Source of the DNA: Enterovibrio sp. JCM 19048
GTDB lineage: Bacteria; Pseudomonadota; Gammaproteobacteria; Enterobacterales; Vibrionaceae
Assembly: GCA_001310415.1 (NCBI GenBank)
Contig: BAXE01000006.1
Coordinates: forward strand, 124,001-188,000
DNA length: 64,000 bases
Direction of reading: 5' to 3'
Every line of letters starts with the position of its first letter. Position 1 is the first letter of the stretch. A model generated the notes under the pieces. That model searched no databases. It saw nothing but the letters and a program-made list of their open reading frames with translations, and was not told the DNA's origin. Position numbers and translations under genes: made by a program. Positions 30,302 to 41,087 of the stretch are shown here, one piece after another.

Positions 30302-32698
30302 ATGGCTAAACGAGATCTTGCAGTCGAAGCGGTAACAGGCAGCGTTTCAGTGATCAGTAATGCGGGAAAAATAACGCAACTGGTTGAGGGTGAATCGCTA
30401 AAGGCCGGTGACATTGTGGCAACGGAATATCAGGAAGATGCATCAGTCACTGTCGATGGACAGCTGATTGAGCTTCTCAACTCGTCAGTGGTGATGGGTA
30501 GTGATGAAGACACGCCCCTGGTTTGGCCGTCATCGACACCTGCACTGACCGTAGAAATCGTCAGCAACCAAATTGAACTGGTGGAGGTTGGGTCGCCCGT
30601 TGATTTCTCTCTGATGGAAAACAAAGACGGCTCTTTGTTAGATTCATTGTATGAGGCCACCAGTGCGTTGAACCCTGATGTCTCCCTATCTTCCTCTGCA
30701 TTTACCTCATTACTCTCTGTCCGTTATGGCACCTATGTTCTAGAGCAACTCGCTGACGAGATTGAAGACCGCCTGAATGAAAACGTCATTGTTGGCACAT
30801 CTCAGGATGAGGAGATCTCAGGCACCGATGCTGACGACGTGGTTTTCGCACGGCAAAGCAACGATATCGTCTATGGCTTGGCGGGCGATGACCGTCTTTA
30901 CGGCAGCCAGGGAGACGACCTGCTCAGTGGTGGAGAAGGTGATGATACTTTGTATGGCAGTGAAGGTACTGACGACCTGCAAGGTGATGCGGGGGATGAC
31001 CTTCTCTATGGCGGCAATGCCAAAGACATACTCAATGGCGGAAGCGGCGACGATCTTCTCTATGGTGGAAAAGGCGTGGATTTTCTGTCGGGCGGTGCGG
31101 ATAACGATACCCTCTATGGCGATGTAGGCAACGATACTTTAAAGGGTGACGACGGGGATGACCGCCTGTATGGCGGCAAAGGTAATGACTCTATGCTTGG
31201 CGGCGCCGGTGAGGACCGCCTTTGGGGTGATAAGGGCAATGATACTGGCCGGGGGTGATGATAACGATCTGATATATGGCGGCGTCGGTAATGACTTGGT
31301 CAAAGGCGACAGTGGTGATGACACCCTCTACGGCAGTGACGGTAACGATCAGGTATTCGGCAACACAGGCGCTGACAAACTCTATGGCGGGGACGGCGAT
31401 GACCTGCTGGATGGCGGTCAGGGAGATGATCATCTGAATGGTGGTAGTGGTGACGATACCTTGCTTGGCGGCGATGGGGATGATCTGCTTCTGGGCAGTA
31501 GCGGCAGCGATATTGTGTATGGTGGTTCGGGCAACAACACACTGACACTCGGCAGTGGCGATAATATCGTTGTGTACGATGGTGCCGGAAACGACAGGGT
31601 GACAGATTTCAGCACCCGCGATGACAAAATTGTCGTTCCCCGTTCGCTGGGATTCACTTCTCTGGTCAGTCTGGCACTGCTGCAGGTGGGTGCGGATACG
31701 GTACTGACCATTGGCGGTAACACGTTAACGCTGAGCAATGTTTCTCTCGACAAACTGACTGATGACCATTTTATTTTCGCCAGTGATGATGCCTTTGCGG
31801 CGTACACCTCACAGGTTGAAATCTCTCTAGACCAGACCGCTGTGGTGAATGCCAGTCAGGGCAATTTCCTTGCGTCGGGAAATTTGCTCGACAACGAGGA
31901 CTTGGTCGGCGGATGGCATGTTTCAACCATCACCCTCAATGGCGCGGTTTATGAGCTGGGTGTTGGCGTTGCTGTGATTGAAACCGAGCGTGGAGAACTG
32001 ACGGTTTATGGCTACGGTGATGATGTTCATGAGGCGGGTGACTATGTTTATCACGTAACCTCCGAAGCCGCTTTGGATGAGGCGCTGGACACTTTCGAAC
32101 TGGGCTTTGCCAATGAAGTTGGCGATGAGATGTCGGCTGAGTTGTCTATCCAGACTGGTGTTGAGATAACAGACCTCGGCGATTTGGTCGACGACAATGC
32201 CTTTCAGGCTTCTCAGACAATGATCTGTTGTTGGGGGACAGCCAGGACAATGTGCTGATGGGCTTCGCGGGTGACGATTTTATTGATGCGGGGCTGGGCA
32301 ATGACCTTATCACCGGTGGGCAAGGCTCAGACGATATGTATGGTGGTGAGGGTTCTGATACGTTTGTATTCCTACAATCTGATGCGGCATTGGGCACGGT
32401 GGATACAATCCACGATTTCTCCCTTAGCAACGACAGCGTTGATCTCAGCGACATTCTCGCTGATGTCGCCAGTGAATCCCTCGACAGTTATCTGGTGTCG
32501 CTGGAAAACAACGGGGCGGGAGAAGCGGTGCTTTCTGTTGCGACCACGGGTGAGGAGGTTGATCAGCAGATCACCCTGGCCAACCTGTCTGTATCCGACA
32601 TCGCAGAAGGCCTGCAAATGACAGGCTCTTCGAGCGGTCAGGAAATCATCAATACGTTGATTGAGGAAAACATCTTACTGACTTCATCAACATTCTAA
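30302..32698 (+). CDS. RTX (hemolysin-type calcium-binding repeat) secreted protein (frame interrupted)
   Basis: Repaired length 799 aa. The N-terminal 70 residues (LAVEAVTGSVSVISNAGK...VEGESLKAGDIV) look like a LapA-type retention module. Then come about twenty GGxGxDxLY nonapeptides (roughly residues 160-415), a region of no known family (about 415-640), a few more RTX units and a T1SS-type C-terminal domain (GSDTFVF, DTIHDFSLSNDSVDLSDIL). No di-alanine site like that of the giant adhesin was seen between module and repeats. Breaks near 31250 (two bases missing, restoring NDTLAGGDDND and the nine-residue register) and 32216 (one T). Start at 30302 with GGAGG upstream. Confidence 0.9.
30790..31570 (+). 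repeat. RTX nonapeptide array
   Basis: Nine-residue units of the GGxGxDxLY form repeat with strict 27-base spacing, rich in GGTGATGA/GGCGATGA codons. The array is the calcium-folded beta roll of the secreted protein. A short second block lies at about 32220-32350. Confidence 0.92.
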
Positions 32699-32716
32699 GG
32701 AAGGTTGAGAGGGAAT

Positions 32717-32745
32717 GCTGGGTGGTTCAACGAGGCTCACCCAGC
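32717..32745. terminator. weak hairpin between convergent genes
   Basis: GCTGGGTG / CACCCAGC with a 12-base loop lies 18 bases after the RTX gene and overlaps the end of the convergent DUF1223 gene. No T-run follows on either strand. Confidence 0.35.
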
Positions 32746-33433
32746 CATCCCGCCACGGTCTGCACAGGATCGCCGCCTTGAGTGGGGGTCAGCCAAACGG
32801 CAATTGCGTCGGCGGTAGTGTCAGGCACGGTAAAACGCCATTCGCCTTGTCCTGCTTTTTCGCCAAACGCGACCACCACAAAATTATGCTCCAGCGTTTT
32901 ACCCCGGTTTTCACCCCGTTTCACATCGGTGCGTTGGTTCATCGCCAGCAAAGCGTAATGGGCTTTAAGCGATTGCCCGTTTCCGTAGTGCAGATTCAGG
33001 GTTGAACCTTCAAGGTTGGCGGTCAGTGATGCGGCTTTCGGGCCTGTTACGAAAGGCACAGGCTGGCGGGAGAAAAAGCCGCGCCACTCCTGATCATTGA
33101 TAAACCATCCCGGTGTATAAACGCCGCTGGCATTGGCTTGTGTGACTTTCTGCCGTTGGCGCTGGGAAAACTCCGGTTTGGCAAAACGGTCCGGCCAGCC
33201 AATGTAATTCCAGTAGTCGACATGAAAAGCCAGTGGGATCACCTCTGTCCATAACCCCTCTTGCGCAGCCAACCGGTTCAGGGCGGCATCCGCCGGTGGG
33301 CAACTGCTGCACCCTTCTGATGTAAAAAGCTCAACAACGGTTGCCGGTGAACCGTGATTTTCCCAGATCTGGCACTGGCCGATGCTGAAAACAGCGCGGT
33401 GAGGGCAACACTGAGCGCAAGGGGATATTGCAT
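32727..33433 (-). CDS. DUF1223 secreted thioredoxin-like protein (frame interrupted)
   Basis: Repaired length 235 aa. A signal peptide (LALSVALTALFSASASA) precedes a DUF1223 domain with the signature VVELFTSEGCSSCPPAD and, downstream, FHVDYWNYIGWPDRF. The CSSC pair in a thioredoxin-like fold suggests a redox role in the periplasm, but no function is established for the family. One missing C near 33366 breaks the frame just after the signal peptide. The start at 33433 has TAGGAG upstream. Confidence 0.88.
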
Positions 33434-33579
33434 GATAAGGCTCCTAATCTGGACTGAAGACAGCGACTTCAGCGAATTCAGGTACAAAAAGGAGACCTAA
33501 ATGGAAAGGATTTACTTTCATTTGACCTTCATCCTTGTGCCATTTAACAAACCTGAATGGTCATTTGACTATGCTATTA

Positions 33580-33648
33580 AAAGACCAAAGACCAAAGACC
33601 AAAGACCAAAGACCAAAGACCAAAGACCAAAGACCAAAGACCAAAGAC
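33580..33648 (+). repeat. heptanucleotide tandem repeat (AAAGACC), 9.9 copies
   Basis: Nine perfect copies plus six bases of a tenth. The array ends 11 bases before the ATG of the small lipoprotein, with only GTGAGG between. It lies in the leader of that gene and in no reading frame that I recognise. Confidence 0.97.
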
Positions 33649-33659
33649 AGTGAGGCACT

Positions 33660-33848
33660 ATGAGAGTACTGGTTATCTTCCTTCTAACTTTGTTTGTTGC
33701 CACAGGCTGCCGGATCACCAGCATTGAGGGTGAAACCGATGATGTGGAAATCAAGGTGAATTCGAAAGGGGATGGTGATTATGATGGCGATTACGAAGGC
33801 AAAGGAAAATTCTGCCCTCCTGGTCAAGCCAAGAAAGGCCGTTGTTGA
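33660..33848 (+). CDS. small lipoprotein of unknown function
   Basis: A 62-residue protein with a lipoprotein signal peptide (LLTLFVATGC, Cys17 as lipid site). The mature part is short, acidic then Gly/Asp/Lys-rich (GDGDYDGDYEGKGK) and ends with two cysteines (FCPPGQAKKGRC). I recognise no family. GTGAGG provides a ribosome site. The heptamer array directly upstream could change its expression. cutA follows 8 bases later, so they may share a transcript. Confidence 0.75.
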   Translation: MRVLVIFLLTLFVATGCRITSIEGETDDVEIKVNSKGDGDYDGDYEGKGKFCPPGQAKKGRC

Positions 33849-33856
33849 GGCAACGT

Positions 33857-34192
33857 ATGGCTGACAACATTGAAGCCTGCATTGTAATGACCACGTTTGC
33901 CGATGAGGATGTCGGCAAACGTATCATCAATGCTTTGCTGGAGAAAAAGCTCGCCGCCTGTGTGCAGGTGATGCCAATCCATAGCTACTACCATTGGCAG
34001 GGCAAAGTGGAAAAAGACAGCGAAAAGCTGGTTTTCATCAAAACCCTGACATCACTGTACGCGCAGGTTGAAGCGGAAATCTGCCGCCTGCATGACTACG
34101 ATGTTCCGGAAATACTGCAAATTCCCGTTGGGGCAGGTTTGGGGGCCTATCTGGGATGGATGGAGGAAAGCTGTTCACCCACAGGGGAATAA
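33857..34192 (+). CDS. cutA: divalent-cation tolerance protein CutA
   Basis: A 111-residue CutA1-family protein, a small trimeric ferredoxin-like fold linked to copper tolerance, though its exact job is uncertain. Typical stretches are ALLEKKLAACVQVMP, YHWQGKVEKDSE and YDVPEILQIPV. Start at 33857 with GAGG 9 bases upstream; an upstream in-frame ATG overlaps the lipoprotein gene. Intact. Confidence 0.95.
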   Translation: MADNIEACIVMTTFADEDVGKRIINALLEKKLAACVQVMPIHSYYHWQGKVEKDSEKLVFIKTLTSLYAQVEAEICRLHDYDVPEILQIPVGAGLGAYLGWMEESCSPTGE

Positions 34193-34205
34193 CCTTCCAT
34201 CACAC

Positions 34206-34652
34206 TTACAGATCGAGATATAAACGCAGCATGTCTTTGTGCTGGATTCCGTTTTCCCACACCGGCTCTTCGTAGTTATCCAGAAAATGGTTTTTCACTA
34301 CGCTCTCCACCCGAAAACCCAAACGCTGATAAAACGCCAACTGGTAGCCGAATGTACCGGTTCCTAGCTCAATCCGCTTTATGTCACGGGCTTTGAGCGA
34401 GGTAAGCACATAGCGCATCAGTCGGGTGCCCCAGTTTTTCCCCTGCAGATCCGGAGAGATAGCCAGGTTGGAAAGCTCCGCGACATGGCTTTTTTCCGGC
34501 GTTACCACACAGGCACCGACCACGTTTTCCTTATCCAATACCCCAAAACACCAGGAATCGAGCAGATAAGTCGCGATATTGGCGGCCGAAGGGTCTGCTT
34601 CCAGCAACAGGCTGGGCGGGATTTGTAAGGGTGAAATTTCAGCGAAATTCAT
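34206..34652 (-). CDS. GNAT-family N-acetyltransferase
   Basis: A 148-residue acetyltransferase. The acetyl-CoA binding motif is in LAISPDLQGKNWGTRLMRY, and the C-terminal FYQRLGFR is typical of the fold. The substrate is unknown. I placed the start at the ATG at 34652; the frame is open further upstream but overlaps the neighbouring VOC gene's 3' region. It lies downstream of the VOC gene on the same strand and converges with cutA. Confidence 0.82.
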   Translation of the reverse strand: MNFAEISPLQIPPSLLLEADPSAANIATYLLDSWCFGVLDKENVVGACVVTPEKSHVAELSNLAISPDLQGKNWGTRLMRYVLTSLKARDIKRIELGTGTFGYQLAFYQRLGFRVESVVKNHFLDNYEEPVWENGIQHKDMLRLYLDL

Positions 34653-34795
34653 AGTATCGCTGGCATGGTCGGTTTTCGATAACGCAGCTTTTCTGCGCGT
34701 TGACGTATTGCGGAAAGGTTCTGTTACTGCCATAGAATTTTAGGTTCGTGCTTGGGCCACGTCCGGTGAGGCTCGCAGCAGGTTGGGGTTGCTCA

Positions 34796-35202
34796 CTAAG
34801 CCAAGGTGCAGCGCAACTCGACGGTATTACCTGTGGGTCTTGGATGTAAATTGAATTGCCGAATCCTTGTGCACCATATCGCTTTTTGAATCCTTCTGTT
34901 TTCACACCATGGGAAGCGAGGTGTTCCAAAATTGCAGTCTCGTCCTGAGCGGCGATACGCAGGCAAAAATGGTCCATATTGTTTCCCGTTTCACCCGGTG
35001 CATCGCCTCCCAGTGCACCCAATTGACTATTAATGCTGACAATGTCAATCAGGGCATTTCCGGCACGAAGTTGGATAAGACCAACATCGGGAGCGGTTTC
35101 CCGCTCTACGATACAACCGAGCACCTCAGTATAAAACGTGACCATTTCATTGCGTTTGTCAGTTCTGAGAACCAGGTGATCTATGTCCAGAATTTCAAGC
35201 AT
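34796..35202 (-). CDS. VOC/glyoxalase-family protein (frame interrupted)
   Basis: Repaired length 135 aa. A vicinal-oxygen-chelate fold protein with two beta-alpha-beta-beta-beta modules. It opens with ILDIDHLVLRT (metal-ligand His9), has DHFCLRI in the middle and ends SIYIQDPQGNTVELRCTLA once one G is added near 34842. Without the repair it runs on for 50 unrelated residues. The enzyme activity (glyoxalase, dioxygenase or resistance protein) cannot be told. Confidence 0.87.
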
Positions 35203-35359
35203 AATTTCTCTCCAATCTGACAGTCAGTCATCAAAGCTGATTGTTTAGGTGCAAACAGGCCGGCAAACCCAGAATGTGGTGGCATTTCAACCAATGAAGG
35301 ATTGGCTCTGAGGATAACGAATTTTTACAAATTCGGTTCAACTTATGCGCATTGTGCGA

Positions 35360-36201
35360 TCAGGGTTCAAGAGTGTCGTGAGAAGCACGGTTGTAGAAGC
35401 GCGGTGAATCTGTGCGAGGCAGGTGCACCAGGTTCAGGTTGGTTTTGATGGCTGTGCTGACCGCCAGCGAGGTTGGGGTGCAAGGGTGATCAGGGTGCCG
35501 ACCCCGGCCATCAGTGTTTTTTGCACCAACTCGATGCTGCACCGGCTGGTCACCAGAATCGCTTGTGAAGACATTAACGCTTTGCCGCGAAGCGCGGTTC
35601 CAATCGCCTTGTCCAAGGCGTTGTGCCTGCCAATGTCTTCCCGGCAAAGCAAGATCTCGCCCTTGTCATCGACCAATAATGCAGCGTGAATGGCACCACT
35701 GATATGACCGAGGGACTGCCATTGGCGCAGCGAGTCGCGCAATTTCAAGATGGCGGCATCGCTTAAAGGCTCAACAAAAGGCTGGGGCTCAAAACCCGGA
35801 ATAGCCTGTTCGAGGGATTCCGCCCCGCAAATGCCACAGCCCGTGCGTCCGGCCAGGTGTCGCTTGGTCAGGGAAAGTCTGGCTTGGGCGCGGTTGGCGA
35901 GTTTGACATCCACAATCAGCGCGTCATCCTGCGGCTCAATGATGATGTCGTGCACTTCGGTACAGTCACGGATGATGCGCTCAGTGAAAGAAAACCCATA
36001 GATAAAATCTTCGACATCCTGCGGTGTGGTCATCATCACCGCATGGCTGACACCGTTATAACTGATAGCCAGCGGTGTCTCGCTTGGCAAAGTGGCAAAG
36101 CAAGTGGACTGATTGGCGTTGTCGAGATAGTGGTGTAGCGAGTGTGGGGGCAATTCTGCATTCGGGGTGTCAGACTCGTCTATCCGTTTTCGATTTGTCA
36201 T
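35360..36201 (-). CDS. fdhD: formate dehydrogenase sulfurtransferase FdhD (frame interrupted)
   Basis: Repaired length 280 aa. FdhD passes sulfur from IscS to the molybdenum cofactor and is needed to activate formate dehydrogenases. Visible are GRTGCGICG with the functional cysteines, CREDIGRHNALDKAIG and ILVTSRCSIELVQK. One missing base near 35480 breaks the frame; the conserved tail LNLVHLPRTDSPRFYN follows in the next frame. No formate dehydrogenase subunit is in the window. Divergent from soxB; sarcosine breakdown yields C1 units that may end as formate. Confidence 0.92.
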
Positions 36202-36473
36202 GGGAAACCTTTTCAGCCGCTCAGACCCTAATCATAGTTCACTATCAAAGTTAACAGTCTACTGTGCTGAAACGGATGCCAAAACGGTGACATGACGCTT
36301 TGTCGCAAACGCAATGCCGTCAGGCGCAATCTCATATTTCCACCTTAACGCAGCACTCTACCATGAGCACATTATGGTGGCGGATTTCCGCCTACACGCG
36401 GTGAAATGGCTACACTTTCGGTGCAGAGATCATCATTGCAGTTATCCTCAAACCGGCTAATCAGGACAAAGGA

Positions 36474-37722
36474 ATGACACATTACTCAGGATTTGGGTTA
36501 TTCAAGCATGCGCTGACGTTTCATGAAAACTGGCAACGGGCTTGGCGCAATCCGACACCGAAGCCCCATTACGATGTGATCATCGTCGGCGGTGGCGGCC
36601 ACGGATTGGCAACGGCCTACTACCTTGCCAAAGAGTGCGGGGTCAAAAATGTCGCCGTATTGGAAAAAGGCTGGCTGGGTGGCGGTAACACCGCGCGGAA
36701 TACCACCATTGTGCGCTCCAACTATCTTTGGGACGAAGCCGCACACCTTTACGAACACTCCATGAAACTGTGGGAAGGGCTGTCGCAGGAGCTGAACTTC
36801 AACCTGATGTTCAGCCAGCGCGGCGTGCTGAATCTCGGCCATACCCTGCAGGATATGCGTGATATTGAGCGCCGGGTCAGTGCCAACCGCCTGAACGGCA
36901 TCGACAGTGAAGTGCTGGATACCAAAGCGGTGCGGGATTTAGTGCCGCTGCTCGATTGTTCAGAAAATGCCCGCTATCCGGTACTCGGTGCCAGCTGGCA
37001 ACCCCGCGGTGGTGTCGCGCGCCATGATGCTGTTGCCTGGGGCTTTGCCCGCGCGGCAGACAGTCTGGGCGTTGACTTATCCAGCAAACCGAAGTGACCG
37101 GCCTTCGCATTGAAGATGGCCGCATCAAAGGCGTTGAGACAGCAAGAGGCTTTATTGGTGCAGACAAAGTGGGCTGCGTGGTGGCCGGTAATTCCGGCGA
37201 GCTGGCGCGCATGGCGGGCATGACACTGCCGGTTGAATCCCACCCTTTGCAGGCCATGGTTTCAGAGCCCCTCAAACCCTGCATTGATACCGTGATCATG
37301 TCGAATCAGGTGCACGGGTATATCAGCCAGTCCGATAAAGGGGATCTGGTGATTGGTGCTGGGATCGACAGTTACAACGGCTTTGGCCAGCGCGGTTCGT
37401 TCCCGGTGATTGAACACACCATCTCCGCCATTATCGAAATGTTCCCTTTCCTCAGCCGCGTGCGAATGAACCGCCATTGGGGTGGAATCGTGGATACCTG
37501 CCAGATGCTTGTCCCATCATCAGCAAAACCGACATCAAAGGGCTCTTTTTCAACTGTGGCTGGGGCACCGGCGGATTTAAAGCCACGCCCGGATCCGGCC
37601 ATGTGTTTGCCCACACCCTTGCCAATGGCTCGCCGCATCCGCTGGCCGCACCGTTCAATCTCAACCGGTTTGTGACTGGCTACCTGATTGATGAACACGG
37701 CGCTGCGGGCGTTGCACATTGA
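36474..37722 (+). CDS. soxB: sarcosine oxidase beta subunit, SoxB (frame interrupted)
   Basis: Repaired length 416 aa. Beta subunit of heterotetrameric sarcosine oxidase, which demethylates sarcosine to glycine and passes the methyl carbon to tetrahydrofolate. The N-terminal dinucleotide-binding motif is [34 protein letters not shown] carries the His that should tether FMN in this family; the C-terminal end is [21 protein letters not shown]. Two missing bases break the frame: an A near 37081 (restoring [10 protein letters not shown]) and a C near 37505 (restoring DTCPDACPI). First gene of soxBDAG. Confidence 0.93.
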
Positions 37723-37761
37723 GTTAACTGTCTGAAAACGTTGCGGGATTGAGGAAGAAAA

Positions 37762-38073
37762 ATGCTACGGATTTACTGCCCCTACTGTGAAGAGCACAGA
37801 GAAGAAGACGAATTCAGCTATGGTGGCGAGGCGCACATTGTACGCCCCAAAGACCCGGATGCGGTCAGCGATGAAGAATGGGGACACTACCTGTTCCACC
37901 GCCAAAACATCAAAGGCAGTCACCGCGAAATGTGGTACCACGCGACAGGATGCCGCAAGTTTTTCAACGTCCAGCGCAATACGGTGACTTACAAGATAGA
38001 AGCGGTTTACAAAATGGGTGAAGCCGCCCCAGAGACGACAACATCAGGGAATGCTGGGGAGGCGAAGGCATGA
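37762..38073 (+). CDS. soxD: sarcosine oxidase delta subunit, SoxD
   Basis: A 103-residue delta subunit, the small zinc-binding part of heterotetrameric sarcosine oxidase. IYCPYCEEHR at the N-terminus and YHATGCRKFFNV provide the Cys/His ligands. It starts after GAGGAAG, 39 bases past soxB, and its stop overlaps the soxA start (ATGA). Intact. Confidence 0.95.
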   Translation: MLRIYCPYCEEHREEDEFSYGGEAHIVRPKDPDAVSDEEWGHYLFHRQNIKGSHREMWYHATGCRKFFNVQRNTVTYKIEAVYKMGEAAPETTTSGNAGEAKA

Positions 38074-41000
38074 GTCAGATTAACCGACTGGACCAGGGTG
38101 GGCGCATTGACCGCCAATCTTCTTTCACGTTTACCTTTAACGGTGAGATTTATCAGGGGCACAACGGGGACACCCTGGCGTCGGCGTTGCTGGCAAACGG
38201 GGTGAAAGTGATTGGCCGCAGTTTTAAGTATCACCGTCCACGCGGCATTTTAGGCTCGGGCGCGGAAGAGCCCAATGCCATCCTGCAGGTGGGTTTGGAT
38301 GACGCTACCACCTTACCGAACCAACGTGCAACCCAGACTGAACTCTACGACGGGCTGGATGCCACCACAGTGAATGCATGGCCGAGCCTTGACCGCGATG
38401 CCATGGCACTGTTGGGCAAAGTCGGCGGAGCCATGATGCCGGCAGGTTTCTACTACAAAACCTTTATGAACCCGCCATCGCTGTGGCCGACCTATGAAAA
38501 ACATATCCGTAACGCGGCGGGGCTGGGTGAGATCCCCAAAGCGCGGGATCCGGATTTGTACGATCACATGCACCAGCATTGCGAAGTGTTGATCATCGGC
38601 GCAGGCCCAGCGGGTCTGATGGCGGCAAGACAACTTGCGGGCATTGGCCTTCGCATTATTGTGGTGGATGAGCAATCCGAAATGGGCGGCAGCTTACTGC
38701 ATTGCCGGGAGCAGATAGACGCCCAAGCAGCAATTGCCTGGCGTGATGAAACGCTGGCGCTGCTGGAGGCAGATAGCAAGGTCACCCTGTTGCCGAAAGC
38801 GACCGCATTTGGCTACTACGATCATAACTTTGTCGGTGTGGTAGAGCGCAAAACCGACCACCTTGGTGATGACGTGCGGGGCATTCGCCAGCGTATCCAC
38901 CATATCCGTGCGGCGCAGGTCTTGCTTGCGACCGGTGCCATTGAGCGCCCGCTGGTGTTTGGCAATAACGATTTGCCGGGCAGCATGCTGGCGTCGGCCA
39001 TTTCTGTCTATCTCAACCGTTATGCGGTCGCGCCGGGTGAAACCCTGGTACTCATGACCACCAATGACGAAGCCTATGACGCGGCGATCAGCTGGCATCA
39101 AAGCGGCAAAACGGTCGCGGCGATTGTCGATACCCGCAGCTTTTCGGATGGAGAGCGTGTCAGGCAAGCCAGGGAGTTGGGCATTGAGGTGCTGTTTGGT
39201 CATGCGGTCACCAATCTACAGGGCAGTAAATGCGTGACCGGCGCAGAGATCGTCCCGTTAGAAAAAGACGGCCGCTCGGTCGCGGGCCCGATCAAAGTGA
39301 TCAACTGCGATCTGGTTGCCAGCAGTGGCGGCTGGAGTCCGGCGCTGCATTTGAGCTGCCACACCGGTGGTCGTCCTGTCTGGCGTGATGATATCGCCGC
39401 TTTCGTCCCAGCGGGCAATGTGGAAGGGATGGATTACGCAGGGTCTGTCGCGGGAGAAGGCACCCTGCTGGATGTGATGCAAAGCGGGGCAGACGCGGCT
39501 TCACGCATAGCTTCTGCTCTGGATGTGGTGCCGCTGGAAAGTGCGTTGCCTGTGGTAGAAACTTTCCAGACCGATCCAGCAATGGCCATGTATCTGGTGC
39601 CTTACCGTTTGCCCGTCAGCCGGGCACCTAAACAATTTGTCGACTTCCAGAACGATGTGACAGCGGCTGGCATAGAGCTGGCTGTGCGTGAAGGGTATGA
39701 GTCGATTGAACATATCAAACGCTATACCGCCATGGGTTTTGGTACTGATCAGGGGAAAACCGGCAACATCAACGGTATGGCCATTGCGGCAAGGGCGATG
39801 GGCAAAACCATTGCAGAAACCGGCACCACCATTTTCCGCCCTATGTACACGCCGGTGACCTTTGGTGCGCTGGCCGGGCAACACGTCGGTAAGCTGTTCG
39901 ACCCAGAACGCTACACCGCCATGCACCAGTGGCACATTAAGCACGGTGCCAAGTTTGAGGATGTCGGCCAGTGGAAGCGCCCGTGGTATTTCCCGAAAGA
40001 GGGCGAGTCCATGGAAGACGCGTTGGCGCGGGAGTGTAAAGCCACCCGCGACAGCGTCGGCATTCTGGATGCATCCACGCTCGGCAAAATTGATATCCAG
40101 GGCAAAGATGCCCGGGATTTCCTCAACCGCATTTACACCAATGGCTGGGACAAACTCGCACCGGGACGCTGTCGCTACGGCGTGATGTGTCATGAAGACG
40201 GCATGGTGTTCGATGACGGCGTGACCTCCTGCATTGCCGATGATCATTTCCTGATGACGACGACCTCTGGCGGCGCTGCGGGCGTGCTGCGCTGGCTGGA
40301 AGTGTGGCACCAGACGGAATGGCCGGAGCTGGAAGTCTATTTCACCAGTGTGACCGACCACTGGGCGACCATGACAATCTCCGGCCCCAACAGCCGCAAT
40401 GTGCTCAAACAGCTGGTGGGCGGCGAAGATGTTTCCGAAGAAGCCATGCCGTTTATGAGCTGGAAACCTATGATGGTTGCAGGCGTACCTGCGCGGGTTT
40501 TCCGCATCAGTTTCACCGGTGAACTGTCATTCGAGATCAACGTTAACGCTGACTTTGGCCTCTACGTGTGGGAGCAGGTGATGGCGGCGGGGAAACCTTA
40601 CAACATCACCCCGTATGGCACGGAAACCATGCACATCCTGCGTGCAGAGAAAGGCTTCATTATCGTCGGGCAGGATACCGACGGTTCAGTGACGCCGCAG
40701 GATCTCAACATGGGCTGGATCACCGGCAAGCAGAAAACCTACAGCTTTATCGGGCGGCGCTCCTGGGCGCGGGAAGATACCTCACGCAGTGATCGCAAAC
40801 AGCTGGTTGGGCTGAGATGCACCGAGCCGAGCAAGGTGATCCCCGAAGGCTCAGGCGGTGGACAATCCCAATCACCCAATCCCGATGCCTATGGTTGGCC
40901 ATGTGACTTCGTCTTATCACAGCGCATCGCTGGGTTACTCAATTGCGATGGGCCTGATTAAAAACGGCCTTAACCGCGAAGGGGATTATGTATATTTCCC

Positions 41001-41087
41001 GCTGGCAGATGGTACCACCCTGAAAGCGCAGATCGTCAGCTCCGTCTTTTACGATGTGAAAAACGAAAAACCGACACAAACCCATGA
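38070..41087 (+). CDS. soxA: sarcosine oxidase alpha subunit, SoxA (frame interrupted)
   Basis: Repaired length about 1,006 aa, usual for SoxA. In order: a ferredoxin-like start (FTFNGEIYQGHNGDTLASALLANG), a dinucleotide-binding domain (VLIIGAGPAGLMAARQL), a second reductase-type domain (LLATGAIERPLVFGNNDLPG) and C-terminal folate-binding GcvT-like domains (SVGILDASTLGKIDIQGKDA, LRAEKGFIIVGQDTDG). It binds NAD+ and tetrahydrofolate. Two G's appear missing near 40854 and one A near 41071. With that A restored the protein stops at the TGA at 41085, overlapping the soxG ATG; as written the frame runs on into soxG. Confidence 0.92.

Noticed and set aside
33580-33648. Possible CRISPR-like array
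   Set aside because: The repeat is a 7-base unit with no spacers, so it is a simple tandem repeat.
34639-34795. 50-residue C-terminal extension of the VOC protein
   Set aside because: Adding one G near 34842 gives the normal family ending (GNTVELRCTLA) and a stop at 34796; the extension is out of frame.
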